A stretch of DNA of 64,000 nt from Mucilaginibacter sp. SMC90 (GTDB taxonomy: Bacteria > Bacteroidota > Bacteroidia > Sphingobacteriales > Sphingobacteriaceae), in assembly GCF_022811725.1 (NCBI RefSeq), contig NZ_CP094527.1:3968001-4032000 (forward strand), written 5' to 3'. The notes beneath the pieces were generated by a model. The model did no database searches, was not told the DNA's origin, and was given only the letters and a program-made list of their open reading frames with translations. This document shows, piece by piece, positions 8,631 through 17,184 of the stretch (positions are counted from its first letter, which is position 1; the number at the start of each line of letters is the position of its first letter). The position numbers and the translations under genes are program-made.

Positions 8631-11600
8631 TTACCTCTTTTCAAATTTCCACGCGTCCAATCCCAAAGTATAACCTCCTTTTTTACTGAGAGACGAGCAA
8701 ACTAACCGTACCGAAGCAGGGCTTTTAACGTCTGCTTTGCTGTCATAGCTTTGAACTGCCATAAGTTTATTACCACTATATGCGGCCAGTAACCGTCCAT
8801 TATTCATCTTTAAGGTAATGGGTGGCCAGCGATCTTCCAGCTTTGTTAAGCTATCATATTTCAGTTTATAAATAGCGGCGTCATTTATAAACATACTTAC
8901 ATCGCCGCGATAAATTGCTGAGTGTAAAAATACACGTGCTATTATTCTTTGTTTTTTATCTAATACCTCCAGGTAAACGCCATTCTGTTCGTCAAAACTA
9001 TTGCCGGCTCCAACGTTAACACAATTTTGAGTGAAATTAACTATGCCCGACAATGTCCAGGAAGCCAGGTTGATATTGTCACCAAGGCTCCGGCTTAAAA
9101 TAGCTTGTTTATTCTGTTGTCTGTAGTCAATATAGATATCAGGGAGGTTTTTTCGATATGTTTTGATATTAGTATGCACACTCCACCATTGAGTATACTT
9201 ATTTGTACTATCGTCCCGGTCCGGTTGCCGTTTCCAGCCATAGCGGTCATTTTCGAGCGTGCTGTTATAAGGCAGGTCATCCATAAGCTGGATAACGGAA
9301 GCAGCTGCAGATGGCTTTAAACTATAAAGTCGTTCATTTGGAATAATTTGCTCCTGCTGGCTGGCACTTTTCCAATAAAGTTGTAAGTCATTTTTAGCAT
9401 TTTTTCCGGCAGGGTACTCCAAGCGTACGGCATAACGTGTTTCTTTATCCAGGGTGATCATGGATTTGCCGTTTTGAGGGGTTAATAATTTGCCATCTAC
9501 CCATAGCCTGCAATTATCAATATTGCCACCTTTTAAAACAAACTCATATTGTTCTGAATATAAGGGATTTAAAAAGCCATTATAACTCAGTGCAGAACCC
9601 GAAGCTACTGATATACTTTTAGCTGAAAGGCCCATCGTATTAACGGCTAAATTAATCGGGATAGCCTGTTCTTTTATAGTTGATAGTCCGCTGATTTTCC
9701 AGCGATGTACACCGCCATGCAAACTCTCATCATTATGATACAGATAGGTATCACCGTTGGCTAATTTCACCACAGATGCTGCAAAACAGTTGCCCGCCAT
9801 TTCAGCAGCAGCTTCACCTTTTCCGGCCTCTGGGCCTGCAACGCCAAACTGGCCAACAAATAAACCATCATCATATACCTGTGTCCATTTGTTCACCTCG
9901 CTGTTTTTCCAAAATTCACCATGATAGCCCCAAAATATACTGCGCCCGCTTGCCATTGCAATACAGCCAGGGTAATTGGTATGGTTTCCAATATCAAAAG
10001 TTCCATCCGGGGGGAACGGACCCCAGTATTCTTTTGTGGTGCTCCTGGCTGTGCGCCAAAGTAGTTTATCACCTCCAATTTTAATTCCGCCAAGGTGCCA
10101 GCAGTTAGCAGTTGTACCATCAAATAATGTTATAATCCCCGAGGATGTGATCTCGCCTGATTTCAGGATCGTATTATTGCCATGATAGCCCGGATCTGTC
10201 GATTCGGCCGCCTGGGTTTGGGCAATAGTGTTTTGTGGCCCCCATACTGGATCACCTTCGGGTGTAAACTTTAAAAGCTCCCGTTTGGTAAAAACCGTTG
10301 GTGCCCCTATCCTAAATGTCGAAACTTTATAAAGCGAGCCATCCGGGTACAGCTGCGTATTATCCATAGGTATATCAGTGCTGGTTATTCGCAGCGGGCC
10401 TGTTTTGGGTAGTTCAACCAGTTTCCAGTTAACAAATGTCCTGAACCTATGCGTAAGCAATGCATAAGTTTTACCATTACTTAATGTTGTAACAGCTCTT
10501 AGTCGGTTATATTTATCATCGTATTCGGTTGGTATATTATGCCCCCAATTACGTACCAGTTGCCATGAACCATTATTAGCAGCAAGTGGCTTGCTATAAT
10601 CCACCTTAAATTCAAGATAATCGGAAAACAAGCGCGAAGGGTCATTGGCATCAACAAAAGAGCTATAAGATGTTTGCAGGTACATGATCCTATCAATAAA
10701 TTTCCTATCCGCTGCAAAATGTTGCGCCCTTGAGTTACCGGCGTCCTCTACCCAAAAACTGCCGTCGGGCTGAAAAGCAATGAAAGTACCGGGACCTTTA
10801 AGTTCATTGAAATAAAATTTATCATTACGTACATTCGGGTCGGTGGTATAGCCGCCGGCAACACCGTACGTCCACAATGACGAAGCGTTATCAGTATCAA
10901 ACGCTTTCAACTGCTGGCTATCTCCTCCATCAGCAACTATGAGTGTTTTGCCGTTTGGACTTGTAGCTAATGCCAATGGTTCTACTAATCCGGCAGGTGC
11001 TATATTTAAAGAATTTAACTTTCCGCCGGCCTCAACAGCAAATTTCTCTGCAATCCGTTTACCATCTTTAAAATGGATAAGCCAAACATGCCCATTGTCG
11101 TCGGCGGCTATATTTAATGGAGTATCGAATGATTGTTTTTGTACAAGTGCACCGGTAGTTTTATCAAGTATATGTAATTCGTTTAAGCTTTTATGGGCTA
11201 CAAAAAGGTACCTTCCCCGCTTTTGGACTGCAAGGCCCGAAATCTCCGATTTATCATTATTTACGTTATCTATAACGCTTTTATATTTGCGGCCATATTT
11301 TGTAATTGCCGGCTGTCCGTTGGTAAAACCGCTCTCAGCATCATTGGTTACTTTAGTACCAAATACCATCCAGTTGTTAACAGCGTTGCCGTCGTTGCCG
11401 GCCCAATAAACATTTATACCATCTGTAGCTACATACTTTACCGATAATCCCTTACCAAGTATCATAGTCTTTTTTTGAGGGCTACGGATGTTAAACTTAA
11501 AAGTGCTGCCATCCTGTTCATTATACCCAACCGCAAAATATGCATTATTACCGTTTACAGCCATCCCATACATACGTTCAATAGCATGATGAACTGTTGT

Positions 11601-11960
11601 GCCGCTAAGAGAATCGGAGGTATTGCCAATTACACCCTCCCATTTATATTTTACATTGTTTGATAGCACTTTAACTATGTAACCGCCATTTGCAGCAAGA
11701 CGACCGTCATCATCGATACCATCCCAGCTAAACTGATGGGCACCAGCGTTATAGGTTACACCGCTCCAAAGCGTACGTATCAGCGTACCATCTTTTGAGT
11801 ATACACCGGCGCTGGTTTTTGCTTTGCTATCCAGTTTAAAAACGAAACCTGTTCCGGTTTGCGCCACGGCATATTCCAAGAGGCTGAAATAACCCCCAAT
11901 AAATAGAGTGAAAACCCTAAAAAAGGTATAAACGTTTTTTGCAAACCGATTCATTGTCAT
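8631..11960 (-). CDS. Large secreted multidomain protein (FlgD-like, propeller, PA14-like)
   Basis: This 1109-residue protein is not assignable to a named enzyme. A signal peptide or anchor spans about residues 12-34. It is followed by a FlgD-like Ig fold (about 35-110, with FSWDGIDDDGRLAANGGYIV). A long middle part (about 120-740) has repeating beta segments such as LYVADGGDSQQ-type NHL or propeller blades. A PA14-like segment (about 795-890, with LWVDGKLLT and LQLYWKS) comes next, then a C-terminal jelly-roll-like domain of about 200 residues. Such architectures are usually periplasmic or surface proteins that bind carbohydrate. It converges on the SusC/D operon, so a role in the same glycan system is possible. 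A start at the third residue (MNRF) is equally plausible. Confidence 0.75.
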   Translation of the reverse strand: MTMNRFAKNVYTFFRVFTLFIGGYFSLLEYAVAQTGTGFVFKLDSKAKTSAGVYSKDGTLIRTLWSGVTYNAGAHQFSWDGIDDDGRLAANGGYIVKVLSNNVKYKWEGVIGNTSDSLSGTTVHHAIERMYGMAVNGNNAYFAVGYNEQDGSTFKFNIRSPQKKTMILGKGLSVKYVATDGINVYWAGNDGNAVNNWMVFGTKVTNDAESGFTNGQPAITKYGRKYKSVIDNVNNDKSEISGLAVQKRGRYLFVAHKSLNELHILDKTTGALVQKQSFDTPLNIAADDNGHVWLIHFKDGKRIAEKFAVEAGGKLNSLNIAPAGLVEPLALATSPNGKTLIVADGGDSQQLKAFDTDNASSLWTYGVAGGYTTDPNVRNDKFYFNELKGPGTFIAFQPDGSFWVEDAGNSRAQHFAADRKFIDRIMYLQTSYSSFVDANDPSRLFSDYLEFKVDYSKPLAANNGSWQLVRNWGHNIPTEYDDKYNRLRAVTTLSNGKTYALLTHRFRTFVNWKLVELPKTGPLRITSTDIPMDNTQLYPDGSLYKVSTFRIGAPTVFTKRELLKFTPEGDPVWGPQNTIAQTQAAESTDPGYHGNNTILKSGEITSSGIITLFDGTTANCWHLGGIKIGGDKLLWRTARSTTKEYWGPFPPDGTFDIGNHTNYPGCIAMASGRSIFWGYHGEFWKNSEVNKWTQVYDDGLFVGQFGVAGPEAGKGEAAAEMAGNCFAASVVKLANGDTYLYHNDESLHGGVHRWKISGLSTIKEQAIPINLAVNTMGLSAKSISVASGSALSYNGFLNPLYSEQYEFVLKGGNIDNCRLWVDGKLLTPQNGKSMITLDKETRYAVRLEYPAGKNAKNDLQLYWKSASQQEQIIPNERLYSLKPSAAASVIQLMDDLPYNSTLENDRYGWKRQPDRDDSTNKYTQWWSVHTNIKTYRKNLPDIYIDYRQQNKQAILSRSLGDNINLASWTLSGIVNFTQNCVNVGAGNSFDEQNGVYLEVLDKKQRIIARVFLHSAIYRGDVSMFINDAAIYKLKYDSLTKLEDRWPPITLKMNNGRLLAAYSGNKLMAVQSYDSKADVKSPASVRLVCSSLSKKGGYTLGLDAWKFEKR

Positions 11961-12092
11961 TATTAAAACAGCTCTATGATAAATTCATGATTACTACAAA
12001 GCTATCTTAATATCGTTTGCAAAAATGTACTTTGTTAGTAACAATGTTGTATTGTGTTCAGGCATTTAAAAAGCAGAGCCGTTAATGGCGAT

Positions 12093-13601
12093 CTATAGCC
12101 ATCTCTGGCTTTTCAGATAAGCTACAAATTGCGCATTTTGAACAGAAAGCACTGGTAACCATAAGCCTAATCTTTCCCGTTTCCAGTAAGCGCCCGTACC
12201 TTTACCTGGCCGGGCAAAACGGTAACGATAAATAACAGCGCGGATATAACGCGGCGGCTTCCCGGGAAACGGATTATCAGCAAACAAACCAACCACACCC
12301 GGATCGTTATGCAGCAGCTTCCATACCAGGTGATATGTCCAGGGGTACTGATCGGCTGTCGACATTGCGGCAAACCACATCTGCCAGTCCAATCGTAGTT
12401 GATATGGAGCTACCTGACGAGGGCGCTGATCAGGAGCTACAGGCAAGCCTTTATAAGGATAAGCTTTCCAGGTAGCACTATCAGGATTAAGATCTCTTGT
12501 ACCTTCAAAAACCACGTTAAAACGCTCTTGTCCCACGCTACCAAATGCACCATAGGTATTGACGAGTTCTAACGGATCATAAGAGGCGTTCATAATTTGT
12601 TTGGGCGACAGCAGATTAAATGCCGGTTGGATACTAAGGATGCCAACAACACAGGTAACTGCCAGCGCTGTATATCGCATGGGTTGTGAAACCTCTGCTC
12701 CCGCTGCAGCTTTCGCGGCTTTACGCACAAGTACTCGAGGTAAACACTTAGCCCAAAAACCGTCGTCAAGGCAAGCCAGTGCAGGTACTATAGTGAGCCA
12801 GTTCAGAAAAGAAAGGTTACCGCTCAGGATAATGGACAATTGTAAAAGGAAAATAATTATCCCTGCCATGTGCCTGAATGCCCGCGGACCAAAAACAAAC
12901 CATGGTGCCAGTAGTTCTGCCAGCCAGTTAAACCAAACGCCCAGTTGCAATACCACACGCGGAAGGAAGTGAAACCAGCGGCTAAGTGGCCCCGGTATTG
13001 GCTGGGTTTCGAAGTAGTAATACAACGCTGTTCCATTGCGCCATACTGTATCGCCACGATATTTGATCATCCCAGCGCCAAACATGATCCTAAATATAAG
13101 CCAGCGAAACAGGATAATTATCAACAAGGGCGGCGGGCGATTAGGGAAAGGCCGCAGATCCAGCAGCGGGCATAAAAATATAGCAAGAAAACCGGTTTCC
13201 GTAAGCTGGATTTCCCAACCGTAGCCGTACCAATCCTGCCCAACGTGTACAAGGGAGAGATATAATATCCACAACAGACCCATAGAAAGGGCATTGGCAT
13301 AGCCGGCTACAACAATTAATGATAAGATCAAACCAGTCCATGCAACCAGCAGCAAGGCCCGATCTGAATGCCAGAACCAAAACAGCGATGGCAACCGAAA
13401 GAAAGCTGCTCCTTTTGAACCCAACGCAGTGCTTACCTCTTGCAGGTAATTATCTACCGGTAACAACCCATTTGAACCGATCAGTGGCAATACCTGGTTT
13501 ATAGCTACAAGAAATGCGACCGCATAAACTGCCCCCAACAGGCGTAGCAGTACAAAGCGGGTGAGCCAATATTGAGGTGTATGTTCTTGGCTATCTAACA
13601 T
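12093..13601 (-). CDS. Lipase maturation factor family membrane protein
   Basis: The 502-residue protein opens with YWLTRFVLLRLLGAVYAVAFLVA and has six or more hydrophobic spans in the first 320 residues. The C-terminal half is soluble, with NVVFEGTRD, APYQLRLDWQMWFAA and PRYIRAVIYRYRF, which are typical of lipase maturation factor (LMF1) family proteins. In animals LMF1 helps lipases fold in the ER; bacterial homologues are abundant but their job is unknown. It is a single gene, divergent from the DUF1003 gene at 13900. The family call is strong while function in bacteria is open. Confidence 0.88.
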   Translation of the reverse strand: MLDSQEHTPQYWLTRFVLLRLLGAVYAVAFLVAINQVLPLIGSNGLLPVDNYLQEVSTALGSKGAAFFRLPSLFWFWHSDRALLLVAWTGLILSLIVVAGYANALSMGLLWILYLSLVHVGQDWYGYGWEIQLTETGFLAIFLCPLLDLRPFPNRPPPLLIIILFRWLIFRIMFGAGMIKYRGDTVWRNGTALYYYFETQPIPGPLSRWFHFLPRVVLQLGVWFNWLAELLAPWFVFGPRAFRHMAGIIIFLLQLSIILSGNLSFLNWLTIVPALACLDDGFWAKCLPRVLVRKAAKAAAGAEVSQPMRYTALAVTCVVGILSIQPAFNLLSPKQIMNASYDPLELVNTYGAFGSVGQERFNVVFEGTRDLNPDSATWKAYPYKGLPVAPDQRPRQVAPYQLRLDWQMWFAAMSTADQYPWTYHLVWKLLHNDPGVVGLFADNPFPGKPPRYIRAVIYRYRFARPGKGTGAYWKRERLGLWLPVLSVQNAQFVAYLKSQRWL

Positions 13602-13899
13602 AGTAGTATGTATTTCAAAGTTACAGAGATTTGGAGATTACAGATAGAAATATTTGATTATCAACCGGCTATATGAGCCACAATTTATACCGTTCTTAGG
13701 TATTAATCGAATCACTCGGATTTAAAATTCCCGTAATTTGATAATTGCGGATAGCTTGAAAGGCATTCGTTTAGAAATTTTTCGGGTAAGATTTAATAAA
13801 ACAGATCAGATTATTTTAAAAGCAATTTCACCGCCTCCAATAAAGGCAGCCCTGATAATTAATTTTATATATTTATTATATAAATCTTAATTCTTAAAA

Positions 13900-14316
13900 A
13901 TGTCAAACAATAAAAAAAACTGGTATCAAAGGCATATTGAATCAATGAACTTTGGTCAGCGATTGGCCGACTCTGTAGCAGCAGGCATGGGTTCATGGCG
14001 GTTCATCATCATTCAAACCCTAATTGTTGCATTATGGATGGCGTTAAATGTTGTGGCTTTTGTAGGCCATTGGGACCCCTACCCTTATATTTTATTGAAT
14101 TTATTGTTTTCGACACAGGCGGCCTATGCTGCACCCATTATTATGATGGCCCAAAACCGGCAGAATGAACGCGACCGTGCCCAGGCTAATGAAGATTTCC
14201 GTACCAATGTAGAGGCTAAAAGAGAAATTGAGGAATTACAACTACGGTTAAACGCTATTGAAGTTGATAAGCTTGACAAGATTTTGGCATTGCTTGAAAA
14301 AATGGACAAAAATTAA
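13900..14316 (+). CDS. DUF1003 inner-membrane protein
   Basis: This 138-residue protein shows the DUF1003 pattern: an amphipathic N-terminus, a conserved MGSWRFIIIQTLIVALWM span (about 30-50), the WDPYPYILLNLLFS motif and a second span (about 55-85), then QNRQNERDR and a coiled-coil tail (about 85-138). The family is widespread and uncharacterized, thought to be an inner-membrane protein. The leader upstream is AT-rich. A short hairpin 150 bases after the stop may end the transcript. Confidence 0.88.
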   Translation: MSNNKKNWYQRHIESMNFGQRLADSVAAGMGSWRFIIIQTLIVALWMALNVVAFVGHWDPYPYILLNLLFSTQAAYAAPIIMMAQNRQNERDRAQANEDFRTNVEAKREIEELQLRLNAIEVDKLDKILALLEKMDKN

Positions 14317-14468
14317 TTTATTGCTGGTTAGGGACACCAGATCAATTGCCTTTTAAGGATAGTTGGTCTGGTATTCTTCGCTGATATTTTGCTGACGATA
14401 AAACCAGGTATTCGTCGAGACTATTTTCACAATAGTTCCTTACTTCTCCACTGTTTTCAGCATAGCCG

Positions 14469-14490
14469 CAACTCATCGGAGTTGTTTTTT
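14469..14490 (+). terminator. Likely terminator downstream of the DUF1003 gene
   Basis: CAACTC (14469-14474) and GAGTTG (14479-14484) form a six-pair stem with an ATCG loop followed by six T. It lies in the 324-base gap 14317-14640, which otherwise shows no gene. Confidence 0.6.
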
Positions 14491-14640
14491 ATGTCGTCGT
14501 TGAAAGCACCAATAATAACCGGACATCAGTTGTAAATCCAGACCAATAATCATTAATCTATTAACAACCAGATCTGATGGCTTTTACAAAAAACAACCGT
14601 TTAATCAAATATTGGATGATAGTTTGTAGATTTAAATATT

Positions 14641-15618
14641 ATGAGAAACCAAACTACCACTAACCAAAGCCTGACCAACAGGTTTATCCGCATACAACTC
14701 ATTGCGGGATTACTGCTTTTAATAATTTCAGGAGCCAGGGCTCAGCAAGTAAAAGATCCAGCCGTAATCGGACGCTGGGATATAGTTATCGACAAAGGCG
14801 GTAAAAGCCTGCCTTCATGGCTTGAAGTTCAAAAATCAGGAACCCATACGCTGATCGGCCGTTTTACCTACGCTTTCGGTAGTGCACGTCCGATATCGGA
14901 GGTAAAACCACATGACGGAAAGTACAGCTTTTCTATTCCACCACAATGGGAAGAAGGAAACCGGAACATGGATTTTGAATTTGAACTGAAAGGTGAAGAG
15001 CTATCGGGTACAATGGTATATACAGATGGAGTTACATACCATTTCACCGGCGTAAGGGCACCTTCAATGGTGAGGACAAAGGCTCCGGTTTGGGGTAAAC
15101 CTGTTCAATTATTTAATGGTAAAGACACCAAAGGCTGGCATACCGACGGCAAAAGCCAATGGGTGGTTGAATCGGGGATTTTGAGAAGCAAACACTCCGG
15201 CGCAAACCTTATTACCGATCAAAAATTCAACGATTTTAAATTACATATCGAATTTCGTTATCAAAAAGGCAGTAACAGTGGCGTTTACCTGAGAGGGCGT
15301 TATGAGGTGCAGGTAATTGATACTAAAACCGGCGAACCTGAACCGATCAACAACCAGTTTAGTGCTATTTATGGTTTCCTGCCGCCTAATAAAATGATGG
15401 CAAAAAACGCAGGTGAATGGCAGTCATATGATATTACACTGGTGGGGAGGTTAGTTACCATTGTTGCCAACGGCACAATGGTGATATGCCAGCAGGAGAT
15501 TCCGGGTATTACAGGCGGTGCTATCGACAGTAAAGAAGGAGAACCGGGCCCGCTATTGATCCAGGGCGACCATGGGCCTATCGATTACAGGAACATTGTC
15601 ATTACCCCGGCAAAATAA
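14641..15618 (+). CDS. Secreted DUF1080 (3-keto-disaccharide hydrolase-like) protein
   Basis: The 325-residue protein has a signal peptide (about 1-35, ending GARAQQ), a small beta-rich N-terminal domain (about 36-140), and a C-terminal DUF1080 jelly roll (about 155-325). The DUF1080 motifs are LFNGKDTKGWHTDG, FRYQKGSNSGVYLRGRYEVQV and GPLLIQGDHGPIDYRNI. The domain resembles concanavalin-like lectins and glycosidases, and some members hydrolyse 3-keto-glycosides. It is a single gene ending at a strong hairpin. Carbohydrate-related activity is inferred from the family. Confidence 0.87.
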   Translation: MRNQTTTNQSLTNRFIRIQLIAGLLLLIISGARAQQVKDPAVIGRWDIVIDKGGKSLPSWLEVQKSGTHTLIGRFTYAFGSARPISEVKPHDGKYSFSIPPQWEEGNRNMDFEFELKGEELSGTMVYTDGVTYHFTGVRAPSMVRTKAPVWGKPVQLFNGKDTKGWHTDGKSQWVVESGILRSKHSGANLITDQKFNDFKLHIEFRYQKGSNSGVYLRGRYEVQVIDTKTGEPEPINNQFSAIYGFLPPNKMMAKNAGEWQSYDITLVGRLVTIVANGTMVICQQEIPGITGGAIDSKEGEPGPLLIQGDHGPIDYRNIVITPAK

Positions 15619-15649
15619 ATTAATAAAATCGTCTTTGAGTCACTAAGCA

Positions 15650-15699
15650 AAAAGCCCTTCTAAATCTCCCTTTTGGGGAAGATTTAGAGGGGCTTTTTT
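15650..15699. terminator. Long bidirectional terminator between convergent genes
   Basis: A stem of about 20 pairs joins 15651-15670 and 15675-15696 around a TTTT loop. It has a T run on the plus side and an A run on the left that serves the minus strand. It separates the DUF1080 gene from the nitrate assimilation cluster. Confidence 0.85.
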
Positions 15700-15737
15700 T
15701 AGGCGCTCCCCCTTAGAGAGGATTTGGGCGAGGCTAA

Positions 15738-17180
15738 TTAAGCAACCTGATATATCAGTTCCACAAAATTCTCCTTTTCGGCACCGCAGGTTGGGCATTC
15801 ATAATCCCCCAGGTTTACAAAAGGTACTCCCGGGGCTATTTGGTTAAAAATATCTCCATATAGCTCATCATAAATAGTAAAGCAGCTTTTACATTGATGA
15901 ACAGTTTTTGGGTGAGATGATTTAACCTCATTATTGCCTTTGCTCACCTGCAACGGCGATTGATTATTGCTTTGTTGTTCATAAAACATATTGCAAAGTG
16001 CTGTCAGGTGCCTGCTCAGATCTGCTTTTGCAACCCCTTGTTTATATATTACAAATTCGCGGGTGTTATGGTTAAAATCACGGGTATGTACAATTTCAAA
16101 TTCATCGAGCATTCGCGCACGGATCATAACAGAGCCGTAAATACCTGATTTTGGCGACCGCTTTATCGCAAAACTAAGCCCATAAGTACGCAGGTCAGCC
16201 TCTTCAAATTCGCGCACCAATTGTTGTTTCAATTCCAGACATGGGCTGCAAAGGTCTTCAACCTGCCAGTTAAGCTCATTTGACGCATGCCTGATATTTA
16301 CCCGGTATTTATTAAGCAGGTTGCCCCACAAAGGCCGATTCCTGGTTTCTATATTCTTGATAAGCAGAGATTTCCACGGGCTGATGTATAACTGCCCTAC
16401 CCTTGTTTGCATGCACAGGTTGCAAATATCTTTCAAAAACTCAATATCAAAAAGCTCGTGGCGCCTGTAAATACCCAACCAGTATTTATTGCCTTGTTTA
16501 TTAAAGCCCTCGTAATAGGGTAATTGAAATTCGGGAATGGCAAGCGGCTGGTCAATTTCCTGGATCACAAACTGGTGACCGGCAGTAACCAACGCGTAAA
16601 GTTCTTCAGGATCAATCTCAACCTGGTCATAAAATAACTGCTTATTAGCAAATATTACCTGTTGTATTGCTTTACCAATTGCGGGAATATCATCTGAGTA
16701 AACCAGTACAGGCCAGCAATACAGGATATTGGTTTTAGGGAACCTGATATACAGGTACCAGTAGTTACTTACCGGCGAAGAAATAAAATTAAGGTTCCCT
16801 GTAAAAAACGGGGCAAAAGTTTGGTTACTGTCAACCAGGTTTATTTTAATTTCTGGCTGATAATCAAACAGATCGAAGATGTCTTTGTAAACACCCTCTT
16901 TGAGCCAGTTCTCCTGGTTAAAAATACCATCGGCAATGTACGAGCTGGTGATGTTAGGATAAGCATCCTGGTTAATTTCATGGTCGATACCGGCACCGAG
17001 CATATCAAATTCCAGATCCTCTAATTGAGCTTCTTCAACCTCAAAATAAAGCTGCTGCCGGTTCCCGAAGCGAACCTGTTTCGCACCTGCGTTTTGCGCA
17101 ATGATGAGCATCTCATAAAAATCACCGGCAGAGGTTATACCACCCGGCAGGTTTATCTTGATCAGTTGCTTATTGTCCAC
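15738..17180 (-). CDS. Rubredoxin-tailed redox protein of the nitrate cluster
   Basis: The 480-residue product ends in a rubredoxin domain (about residues 425-480) with the two metal knuckles CKSC and CPTC. The N-terminal part (IKINLPGGITSAGDFYEMLI) looks like the ferredoxin-like half-domain found at the start of nitrite and sulfite reductase repeats. The usual siroheme/4Fe-4S pattern C-x5-C plus C-x3-C is missing. Two other pairs, CNLC (about residue 248) and CSPC (about 306), could bind a cluster or zinc. The gene follows the nitrate reductase after four bases, so it is probably co-translated and may pass electrons to it. The domain assignment of the tail is firm; the role is inference. Confidence 0.72.
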   Translation of the reverse strand: MDNKQLIKINLPGGITSAGDFYEMLIIAQNAGAKQVRFGNRQQLYFEVEEAQLEDLEFDMLGAGIDHEINQDAYPNITSSYIADGIFNQENWLKEGVYKDIFDLFDYQPEIKINLVDSNQTFAPFFTGNLNFISSPVSNYWYLYIRFPKTNILYCWPVLVYSDDIPAIGKAIQQVIFANKQLFYDQVEIDPEELYALVTAGHQFVIQEIDQPLAIPEFQLPYYEGFNKQGNKYWLGIYRRHELFDIEFLKDICNLCMQTRVGQLYISPWKSLLIKNIETRNRPLWGNLLNKYRVNIRHASNELNWQVEDLCSPCLELKQQLVREFEEADLRTYGLSFAIKRSPKSGIYGSVMIRARMLDEFEIVHTRDFNHNTREFVIYKQGVAKADLSRHLTALCNMFYEQQSNNQSPLQVSKGNNEVKSSHPKTVHQCKSCFTIYDELYGDIFNQIAPGVPFVNLGDYECPTCGAEKENFVELIYQVA

Positions 17181-17184
17181 TGGT

